64,000 bases of DNA, from NCBI GenBank assembly GCA_903813345.2, contig CAIIXF020000003.1:21344931-21408930 (forward strand). Reading direction: 5' to 3'. The first letter of the stretch is position 1. Every line of letters begins with the position of its first letter. The position numbers were made by a program, and so were the translations under genes. This DNA is from Owenia fusiformis (lineage: Eukaryota; Annelida; Polychaeta; Sabellida; Oweniidae). Of the stretch, positions 37,378 through 49,300 are shown piece by piece. The notes beneath the pieces are model-generated. The model ran no database searches, was not told the DNA's origin, and was given only the letters and a program-made list of their open reading frames with translations.

Positions 37378-40300
37378 TCAGTGTGTTTGTTTGTACTTTA
37401 TGAAGCGTATTAGATTCGTCCTAGCAGTCTGTATGATTGGCAAATGTTCTCCTAATTTATGTTTTTGTTGGTTTATCTGAAAGAAACATCAAGTGATCAA
37501 CTCATAGTAAAACTTCAGCTAGAACCTTGAAAATTTAGCATGCAGTGAAAGTGAGTATGACAGCTCAGTTGAATTATATAGTGAAAATGCATTCAAAAAC
37601 ACTACATGTACGTAAATAACAAATAATACATATTGCAAATCAGTTTTAAGGGAATATAATTGACAAAGGCCTATGACCCAATAACAACACAAACACTTCC
37701 CTCATAATGTGTTAGCCTATCTGCATGAAATCTAATATAATATTCAACACAGGTTGCTTTAATGAATATGATACTTTTTGACTGTATAGACAAGGTGCAT
37801 TTTCATCTAGAGGAAATGTGGTAGGCGTTTAGTGTTAAAAGTGTTCTGACAAGTGTTTCTTATGTAACTTTTTATGCTGAATCCAAAAAACCATGTTGGC
37901 AAGCTGAGATATGATTATTTAACCCTTAAAATACCATGTTAGTCCCCCTACCCCCAAAATTCACCCCTATCAGGGGGAAAAAATTCGTCAACCTAAAATA
38001 ACTTTGATTTTATGGTTTTTGTAAGTGAAATACATGGACATTGTATAAAATAAACATTTAAAGTATGAATGATACGGATTACACTTAAGAAATTTGAATA
38101 AAAGCAAAAAGTATGTACCCCAGGGGGCAAATTTATGACCTATTTTTTACTTTTCGTGTCATAACTTTTTTATTAGACAATGATGGATGCTAAAAAAATC
38201 CATGTAAAAGGCTTAATACCTGGTCTACTAATCCTGCAAGAATCAAAGTAATTCCTTTGATAATTGCCTTGAAAAAAATTAGTGAATTCAAGAAAAAATG
38301 ACATTTTAGCTGGGACTGGTTTTATGCGTGACTATAACTGACCCCTATTGCTTTAACATTTATCCCTCTGTGTTCATATATTTGGCATTTTAGAATAAAT
38401 CTAAAATATAAAACTTATTTTAGCTAAGTTTTAGGAAGATTTAAGCTTTCTAGCATGTTCAAATATTAAAAATTCATGAAATATGATGTCTAAAATTGAT
38501 AAGTTATAGGTATACCCTTGGAAGACCCCTATAATTTCTTATTTATGAACATATTTGTACCAATATTAGTTTTCTAGCTTAGATAAATAATGTATGATAT
38601 ATCCTGGCTTGGCTTTCTGGTGGTTTGAAAAATCTTTGGTGTTATCATTGAAAATTCATTCTTAAATCATAGGTCTGCAATCGATTAAATTCAAGTATAC
38701 CATTAGCCTAGTATCATTCTACTGGTACAGGGTGTCCAAAAAACAGGACCGAAAAAAAGTTAATTAACTTTGTCAATCCTGCATATTCTGCCTCAAAACT
38801 TCAGAATTATTCAGTTCATTCAATATGAATTTTGTTGTGAAAGTTTCATGATAATCTGCCTATGGAGTCAAAAACTACAGCACTTTACAACATATGTCCA
38901 ATGTGGCCACTTCTCCTCTACGTGCACAATCAAATCTGGCGAAGGAAGTTGTTCAATTGTCCATGGCGTGACTAAAATCTATCTAGAGAAGTAAAACTAG
39001 TGTCAGACAGATTCTCAGATGTTCTTCAATTTTAAGTGGATAGCTTCATCAGAAGCTTTGCAATCCATGTTGGTATGTGTAGGAGAGTCATCAGCAGCTT
39101 CGTTGGCTGGAGTGGTGGCCAGATGGCATGGGGCATGTGTTGTAAAATGCTGTAGTTTTTTTTACTTTATAAGCAGATTATCATTAAATGTTCACAACAA
39201 AATTCACATTAAATGAAGTAAATAATTCTGAAATATTAAAGCAAAATATGCAAGATTGACCAAAATAATCAACTAGAACAAGCTATCATTTCATAGATCA
39301 GTTTGATGTATGACATATTCTGAGCTGACTTTCTGGTGATTTTAACCATCTAAGAGGTTTAATCATTGAAAACCATTACAAATAAAGGCCTAAACGGACA
39401 GTATTAAGGTAGACTATTAGAACACCCTTATTAATTCCAGGCTTAGAGTATATTGGTACCTACTACTGTCTCATAGCTCGGAGGTTTGATATATGACATA
39501 TTCTGACTAGTTTTTCTGCAGATTTGAACCAATGACAGGTCTAATCATTGATTATACTTCATATACTAGGTCTAAAATTGAAGTATTCAATAGAACCCTC
39601 TATGAAAATTCAAAAAAAGATTCAAAATGACATTAACCTCAACATTAGATCTGAATAAGGATTGAAATCCTTCATAGAGCTGAACAGGGAAGACAAGGCT
39701 AACTTCATTCTGGTGTTGATACATTGACCTGGTCCAAATCTTGCTATACTTCCTCCAAGCCCAAAGAAAGGGAAATTAGGAGCTTCATCTCAATGCATTT
39801 CAATGCATGATCCCTTATTTCATGCATTTCAGGATGAATTTCAGGATTCTTGCATTGAGACTATGTGGTGAAAGGCTCTACAAATTCAATCAACCAAGTT
39901 GATTGACCCCTATGCCAGTATGCTATTGGTTAGAAGGGTGGCAGAATTGTAGGCATAACACAAAGACAATATCTGCATTGAACAGATGGGCACCGGGGTA
40001 TAATCTTAGGTCACACATGGGGAGTCCAAACAAGAATGATGTTTGGACTTGCGTTTTGAGATTCCATAGAGGGGGGGGGGGTAATTTGCAAATCAAAACA
40101 AGAATCTATGGAAGAAGATAAAATATGTGACATGCTGCTGAAGTTTGGCATGTTTTCAGAAGATCCATTACTTAATCTCCAAAGTATATGTACAAAAGAT
40201 GTACTCACAGAAACAATCAACAGGCTCGACAGTTTGGCCAACAACAACTGGATGTCTTTGTGTCTTAGAGGTTGATACCAACAGGGTCAAATGAAAGACA

Positions 40301-43300
40301 CAACATTTCTTGATCTACTGAGCAAGCACCAACATTTTTTAAACTATATGCCTAATCCCAATATAAACGAGTAGAAAGTTGGAAAGGCAGACAGGAATGA
40401 TTTGCAGAATCTTATCACTGCATATGAAGCTAACCACAGACCTGTGGGCATCAATGAAATCATGAAACATGAGCTGATGTCTTTTCCAATAGCCCTCATT
40501 GACGAATGAAACATTCAAGCGAACTCAAATGTACTCTACTCCTTCACTGTTTAACAAATGGTATTGAAATGCCAACCGTAATATTTCCAATATATGATCC
40601 TTCTTACAAATTAGCATCAATACTCCTATTCGCGATAAGAGTTCAGGTGGTAATTTACATAAATATCTCCCATGATGCATCGCTTCCGAAGGGACATATT
40701 TTCATTGGCCCGCCGAACAAGTCGAATACTCTGAACGTTTCTCAGCTTCTGATCTTCCATCAACCCTCAAGCATAGTTATATAATCCAATCTATTGAATA
40801 ATCAGAAAGATAATCGGAGATTCAAAGTAACATTATTTATATTTTTTCGATCTTCGATAAAGTCTGAGCAATTTCTGGGAAATCAGTGACGTCACTGGAA
40901 GATGGCATTTTCAACTACACATTTCTTCAAATTTGGGGATTACAGTTCAAAAAGCCTTGTTATATATCTTAATTACATACATACCTATCATTTGTGCAAA
41001 TGCAACTCTACATAAATATTTAATAGAGTCGCAGTGCGACATTGAAAATAGCACCCATGTGTAATCCAATGGGAAAGAACCCGGATGTAGACGAAGTTGT
41101 ACCATACATGAGAGCTCTTCAAACGGGAGGTAACGAAACTGAACTAAACTAAACGTTATCGCGTATTGGTATATTGCATCTACATCTGAGGATTTGGCTA
41201 CAGTCTTCAAGGAAGCAAAACTTCAGCAGTGATTGTGTACTGTGCCCCATCTTGCATACTTTTGGTGGTCATATCTCATGAAAAGGGGGATCATGCATTG
41301 AAATACATTGAGATGAAGCTCCCAATTTCCCTTTCTTTGGGCTATGGTGAAGCGTATCAAGATTTGGACCATGTCCATGTATTACTACCAGAATGAAAAT
41401 AATCCTTGTCTTCCTTGTTCAGCTCTATGAAGGATTGTAATTCTGATTTACAAGAGTCATCCGAGATCACATCAATCAGTTGCTTTATTTGATTTCCAGA
41501 TCCAATGTTGTGGTTAATGTCATTCTGAATCTTTTTTGAATTTCCCATATATGGTCCTATTGGATTTAAATTTCAAAAATTGCTACTCTGCAAAAACTCT
41601 CATTAACTGAAACATCCCACTAATTCAAAATGTTGTCAAAGTGAGTATACGCCATTTGTCAAGAATTTCTGCCTTAACTCCAAGAGTAACACAGAAAGGT
41701 TAATGGGGACAGGGGGGGGGGGATTTTTTAATATGACTAAACATTTTTAAGGGAAGAAAACTCCATAAAATGAAGATTTGTATGAATCATTGGTACTTTT
41801 GCTCTCATGTCATGCAATTGTCAGGCTGCTTAGAATGAAATTAGCCTTGTCTTCCTTGTTCAGCTCTATGAAGAATTGTAATTCTGATTTAGATCCAGTG
41901 TTGAGGTTAATGTCATTCTGAATCTTTTTTGAATTTATCATAGAGGGTTCTATTGAATACTTCAATTTTAGACCTAGTATATGAAGTATAATCAATGATT
42001 AGACCTGTCATTGGTTCAAATCTGCAGAAAAACTAGTCAGAATATGTCATATATCAAACCTCCGAGCTATGAGACAGTAGTAGGTACCAATAAACTCTAA
42101 GCCTGGAATTAATAAGGGTGTTCTAATAGTCTACCTTAATACTGTCCGTTTAGGCTTTTATTTGTAATGGTTTTCAATGATTAAGCCTCTTAGATGGTTA
42201 AAATCACCAGAAAGTCAGCTTTGAATATGTCATACATCAAACAACTAATCTATGAAATCATAGCTAGTTCAATTATGCTCATACCAGTAGAATGATACTA
42301 ATGGTATACATGAATTTAATCGATTGCAGACCTATGATTTAAGAATGAATTTTCAATGATAACACTTAAAAGATTGTTCAAACCACCAGAAAGCCAAGCC
42401 AGGATATATCATACATCATTTCTCTAAGCTAGAAAACTAATATTGGTACAAATATGTTCATTAATAAGAAATTATAAGGATCTTCCAAGGGTATACCTAT
42501 AACTTATCAATTTTAGACATCATGTTTCATGAATTTTGAATAGTTGAACATGATAAAAAGCTTAAATCTTCCTAAAACTTTGCTAAAATAAGTTTTGGTT
42601 TTAGGTTTATTCTAAAATGCTAAATATATGAACACAGAGGGATAAATGTTAAAGCAATAGGGGTCAGTTATAGCCACACATAAAATCAGTCCCAGCTAAA
42701 ATGTCATTTTTTCTTAAATTCACTAATTTTTTTCAAGGCAATTATCAAAGGAATTACTTCGGTTCTTGCAGGATTAGTAGACCAGGTATTATGCCTTTTA
42801 CATGGATTTTTTTAGCATCCATCATTGTCTAATAAAAAAGTTATGACACGAAAAGTAAAAAATGGGTCATAAATTTGCCCCCTGGGGTACATACTTTTTG
42901 CTTTTATTCAAATTTCTTAAGGGTAATCCGCATCATTCATACTTCAAATGTTTATTTTATACAATGTCCATGTATTTCACTTACAAAAACCATAAAATCA
43001 ATGTTATTTTAGGTTGAAGAATTTTTTCCCCCTGATAGGGGGGAATTTTGGGGGTAGGGGGACTAACATGGTATTTTAAGGGTTAAATAATCATATTTCA
43101 GCTTGCCAACATGGTTTTTTGGATTCAGCATAAAAAGTTACATAAGAAACACTTGTCAGAACACTTTTAACACTAAACGCCTACCACATTTTACAGAGAG
43201 ACCTTTTGCAGAAAAGCACCCGGTCTAGTATTAAAGCATCCATTTACGGAAACATAAATACATTTCTTTCGGATGAAAAATGTGACTCTTTTCAGGGCAA

Positions 43301-46300
43301 TACCTTAGTTTTCAGTATGGGGGCCAGTGACTTAAGTTTCTCCAGCAGTGAGATTTCCAATTCAATTGACTTTGTGTTATCTTCACCAAACACGTCAAAC
43401 GTTGCATCCAGCGATTCTGCAATTACCCACAATTCTGCATCCTTCATGGAGGTGACGATTAGAAAAACACCAATATTCTGAAATAGAATAACAGAAAAAT
43501 AAAAGCAACCATTACCCTTGAATCACTTTCATGAATTCTTGACGACTCTATATTATTCATTCCAATACTGATTCCTCATATCTCAAAATAATGAATTCAA
43601 AACAAGACGCAAGGAAACATTCACCACCAATAACATTATCTCATGTAAGCACTTAAATATCATGGAGTGAAAGGATATACTAGGGGAATTTACTTACCCT
43701 GAGTAATGGTGACAAGGGGTCCCTGGTGACCAGGAGACATCCTATAGTTGAAATAATGCGTATGACGTTAGCCCTGACAGCTGCCATGTTACACTGCTGC
43801 CCCATGTCGAACAAGAACTGTAAATCACTGGCAGACACCTCATTGAACTGAAAATATGATGATATTTAGAGTAACAAAAACAAACTAACAAGGCATTAAC
43901 ATGCAAAATGTAACCACCTGCCATTATATCAACAAACAAAAAGGTTGGAGACTATAACAATATGTCATCACTTCTGGTGATGACGTAGTTAAATGAGCTT
44001 CAGTTCTTTAACTTCAATCATTCTGTTAAACAGAGTTAATGAGTACTTAGGATAACCAACACTTCATAGTCAATTAAAACAGATGATATTACCTTATTTG
44101 ATTTATTATTGGCCAATATCTGTATAGTTGCCCTCATTGCACTAGTAGTAGCCTCCAGTAGGGCCAGGTTCTTCAGGACTGGAGAAAATAAAATTCAGTA
44201 AATGGTAGGGTTCAATGAAGGACCTCAAGCATTCCTGAAACAACTCTGAAGATAATACAATCATATATAATATTATACCTATACCCAGCCAAGCAATAAC
44301 CTTGGCTCTTCCACTGAGCAACAGCCAAAGAATATGTTCAAAACAAACTGACAAAATATCTTCTTCTCACCATGTTTGTTTAAGGCTAACTGAGAGAGAT
44401 GTGTCCATATAGACTCCAACCTATCTAGCCCCCCTAAGCCAGTGAGGTCTACCCCTGTCACTAGGTTGTTGATACACAGTAATGCTTTACTCTGGGAGTC
44501 TGCAAATCTAAAACACAGAGAACAATGCCAACAACACAGAGTACATGTTCAATGGAAAACACAAAATACAATGGAAAACACAAAATACATATGTATGTGT
44601 ATACACAAATTATATATTTACATGTACACTGTACAATGTAAAGTACATGTGTCAGGGCTCTCACCAGGAAATATTTCGGGTGTGGTGCTAACATCTTCAG
44701 AATAACCGTTCAATCGTGATAAATCATATTTACGTTATGTTTTATTCTTTTTACATGCTATTATTGTATATTCAGTCAAGTTTAGACTGTGGAAACAGTC
44801 ATGATTTGCCAATAGGGTGTGGAGGGAGCTTAATAGAGTGTGGTGCTGCGCCACAGTCTAAAAGCCTGGCGAGAGCCCTGTGTGTATACAATGGAAAACA
44901 CAAAGTAGATGATCAACGGAAAACACAAAGTACTAGGGCCCATTCCCACTCTAAATAATCACACGATTTTATGCCTGCATAAAGTCTTGCATTGCATTGC
45001 AAAAAGTCTAGTTTTAGGTTCCTTTTTACTTTGAAAATGTGTTTCTGTAGTTTAGATTGGATATTTATTTGTCATTATGCCAACTTTAATTCTCGAATGA
45101 CTTACTTTTTCAGTACATTTTGACCAGAGTCTGTTTTTGTGAGGTGCTCATGGATATCAGGTTCCAACATGGCTGTCTTCTCCATGACAACGTCAATTAA
45201 TCGATGGGAGAGAATAGCAGAGTGAATTTCAGAGGGTACAGATAGGGGAGACTGAAATGGAGAAATATGAGCTGTAGTGGGGGACTATGTATGGAGAAAA
45301 TAACGGGGCCTATATCTGTAATCTTAAAATTATATACTTGTGTTTTGAAATCGCTCACTCTTGCATATTTGCTTATATCATACAAATAGTGTCACCAGGA
45401 GAACTCTGCCCTGGAGTAATTATTACTGTTTTCATGATATGTAAACAAAAACGAAAAAATTTGACATCAGAGTTTTCTGCCTTGTTGCTATGATGAAAAA
45501 ACTGTGGTGTAAAAGGGAAAATAACGTTTATTAATCAATTGAACATTTTTACCACAAGGACACAAATGTGTACAACATGGTCCCACCAATGGGTGACCCT
45601 ACATAGAATTTTTGTTCACCGGATTTATAAGCTTAGTCTAGATGAACCACCTCCATTGTTTTGAAATCAAAAAGTAAGTCAAGCATCATCTAAAGGGCAA
45701 TGTCAGAAATTCCATTTTTCATGAAAGCAATTAGTAAACGATTAGATCCCCCTGTCAATGTAACTTGTGGACAGGTAAGTGTCAAAAGTATGAACCTAAA
45801 CCAATTGTTTAGCCTTTGGAAAATATTTATCCCTCCAAAAGGAAATCATTTTGGTGGAAGATAGGACATTTATATTCGAAAAAGCTAAGTTACAGTTATT
45901 TCAGAGATTTATTTGTCTGCATTAGATGTTGACAACAAATAAAATAAAACAAATATTATTGTTTTAAAGAAACCCTCAAGTTTTATTATGCAGTCATGTA
46001 GTATCCTTTTCAAGTTTAAGGTTTATTGACATAAAGTTAGTTACTTTGTATTGTATATTTCAACCATGAAAAGAATCTTGTTCAAAAGTTCATACAGTAT
46101 GTCGGTTTTAAAACTGGAGATATGTAGTCTACCATTTAAAGATAACTATGAAATTTGCCAATGCATCTAACCAAAACAAAAGATTACTTATTACTGTTGA
46201 ATCAGAGACATAACAATACTTAAGTACCAAGTTGCATGCATGTCATATTCTAAAAGATAGAAGACCTACCAAGACATGTTCCTTATTTCAAACAATATTT

Positions 46301-49300
46301 ATTGGATATACATGTATTTGTTCACAAAAACACTGACTTCTAAAAAGTTTGAAGGACACTTATTTCTAAAAAAAGTGCTTGTTCGTAAATAAATATGAGG
46401 ATCTGGCTTATTTATGAGTGAAAGCTGTCAGTATTGTATAAATTTTATTACCTTTAAAAATGGAAAAACAATATTCAAGAAGAATGAAAAAAATGTAGTT
46501 CTTGACCAACTTCTACAAAAACAACAAAAAAACAACAACAATAACCTTCAGCCATCCTATATAAGCCAGAATTCAGTTGCAGTTTTCAGATCAATTTTTC
46601 TACACTAAACAGAACACTGGAAAACCTCACAAGAATTTAACAGATATTCACCATCAAGATGGATTCTGAGAAGAAGGCAATGCCAAACAGTTACAACAGC
46701 TACCCAGAACCAATTGTGATTCAGGTACTTGTAGGTTTTTATCATAAATAACAAAGGTTAGGGTTCAATATTGCTGTCAACTTGGATAGTGGGCCAGCTT
46801 GATGGACTGACTTGACATTTTTGGAGTTGTTTCTCAATTAACTATACTGTTGACTCAACGACAGTTTCATTCTATATCTCAAATATACTGTTTACCTATT
46901 AGAAGAAAACTTTGAACAAATTTATTGAACATTAATAATTTTTTGTCTCAGTTGTGGAAGAAAAAAGAAAGTTGGTAAGAGGGAGAGGAGGTCTAAAATT
47001 GATAATTTCATAAAAGAAGAAAATTCAAATGAAAGCCAATAGCATTTTCAAATCGTTAATTTCCAACAACTGTTGACCACAACTGGACATCATCCCTTAT
47101 AAAATAATACTTTTGATGGTGGATTTCTTAACTGCATGCAATATTGATTTTATAATTTAGGAATCTCAAAAGCCTGCTGCATATTCCAACAAGAAGTACA
47201 TAATAGGTGCAGTTGCAGCTGTGCTAATTCTACTCATTACTGTAGGAGCAGTTCTAGGGGCATTGAAACTCAGCAATAAATTTGCCAGAGATACTATAAA
47301 GGTACATAAACTGTACACATTAAACAGGCAATGCACTTATTTTTTTCCAAATGAAAAATCAGGTACTTATTAATCCATTGGAAATATTATGAAGATCAAA
47401 AGTGAGACTTCATTTACGCACTTTGTCCCTTTAATTGTCATGTTACAATATAACCTATTTCAAGTGAGTAGTAAAAGAACAATAAAACATGTTCACTTTA
47501 AAAGTTGTTCATACTTAGGCCTAGTCAATGTGTTTAGGTAAAGCCAATATTAGACAATAGACATATGCATTATGAAAAGCAATCTATCACATTTTGATTT
47601 GTTTGTCTTTATGAAGATGCTAAAGATGCAATATAGAGGAAAATGGTGTTTGGAAGTTAAACAGTTATAGGTAAAACCAAGTAACTTTAAATACACTTAA
47701 AAGTTACTAAATCATGAAGTTTTTTTTTTTAATATAATCATTAGGAGTACAGACTGGCATCAAATGCTATTGTTAAAGTGGACAAAGATAATGACATGAC
47801 AGAAATGGAAGACCCAGAGGAGGGATACTATGCATACAATGATTTCACAAAGGTAAACAGCTTCAACACATCTATTAGGTTTTATATTTTTATTTTTTCT
47901 AAAAAACAACCAGAACAACGGCAACGCCAAAGTGTAGCGAATCCCATCGAACAGCCATGGATGGCATTTTACAAACAAAGGATATAGCAAAAATGCCAGC
48001 CATTTTTCAAAATGGCTACCTTCTACCAAAAGTGTCATTAGACCATGTGCCATGCTTATAGTATTCACATACCAAATATGAACAAAATCGCTCCACAACT
48101 TTTCAAGTTATAGTAAAATACGTTAAAATGGCGGCCATTTTTCAAAATGGCCACCTTCTACCAAAAGTGCCATTAGACAGTGTGCCGTGCTTATAGTATT
48201 CACATACCAAATATAAACAAAATCGCTCCACTACTTTTCGAGTTATAGTAAAATACGTTAAAATGGAGGCCATTTTGAAAAATGACTGCCTTCTACCAAA
48301 AGTGTCATTAGAAAGTGTGCCGTGCTTACAGTATTCACCTACCAAATATGAACAAAATCGCTCCACTACTTTTCAAGTTATAGTAAAATACGTTAAAATG
48401 GCGGCCATTTTGAACAAGAACACAAATGTGTACAAAATGTCCCCACCTATGGGTGATCCCGTCAAATGGTTATCCTAAAAATGAGTAGACAAGACTTTAC
48501 CGACACAATTTGAGGACGGAAAATCCAAAATGGCTGCCTTGACATTTACCCAGAATGCCCAAAAACTAATCAGATCTAGATTTTCATACTAAAAATCATC
48601 CCTGAAAATTTGAAATTGATCTACCAAACGGTTGACCTGAAAACGCGTAGACAAGACTTTACAGACAAGATTTTAGGATGGAAAAATCCAAAATGGCCGA
48701 CAATAAAAAAGTGATTATGAGTTTTTGCTGATTTCTTTTTACAAAATTATCACATATAACTACTGTTAACAATAACATAGGCTTTTACAACAAAGTACAC
48801 CTGAAATTATTTATAAAGCTACGAAATAGTTTAAGTATGAAAACTGAAAAACACCATTCAATATGATACAAAGTATTATCGTGCGCTAACTTTTCTTAAA
48901 ACATTCAAAATGGCTGACATGACTGAGCTAACAGGTCCAAAACCTAATCAGATCTAGAATGAAGTGAGCTGAACAAGATGTTAAAGTTTTAAAAGCAACT
49001 GTGAAGCCGTTTTTCTTAAAGTTTGCAGACAAGGATTTTAGCATTTGACTTCAAAATGGCCGACAGGAAGTAGGTATCGAGTTAATTTTTTTTCATCCAC
49101 ATCTGTATGCACTGATAAGTTATCCCTGAAAATTTGAAGGTGATATCTGTAGCGGTTTTGGAGAAAACTGCCGGACGTACGGACGGACAGACAGACGGAC
49201 AGACAGACGGACGGACGCGCCTAGGCCGACAATATGGCCCCACACTATGTGGTGGGCCCACACTATGTGGTGGGGACATAAAAAATGGCCGCCTTCTACC

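Larger units (their letters stand above)
37814..43191. mobile_element. Foldback element FB3, 5.4 kb, in the last intron of HEATR3
   Basis: The outer sequence AATGTGGTAGGCGTTTAGTG at 37815 is repeated in complement ending at about 43191. The arms pair over about 2 kb: 37815-38725 with 42290-43191, 39310-39600 with 41930-42250, and 39720-39830 with 41275-41385. The spacer at about 39850-41270 holds decayed coding sequence. Arm identity is lower than in FB2 (indels and substitutions), so it looks older. The target duplication is unclear. Confidence 0.8.

Noticed and set aside
43206-43481. 91-codon plus-strand open frame with serine-rich peptide
   Set aside because: It is the antisense shadow of HEATR3 exon 15 (43304-43477).
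47760-48098. 112-codon minus-strand open frame with a hydrophobic peptide
   Set aside because: Antisense of BRICHOS exon 3 plus the start of the 135-bp repeat; no independent support.
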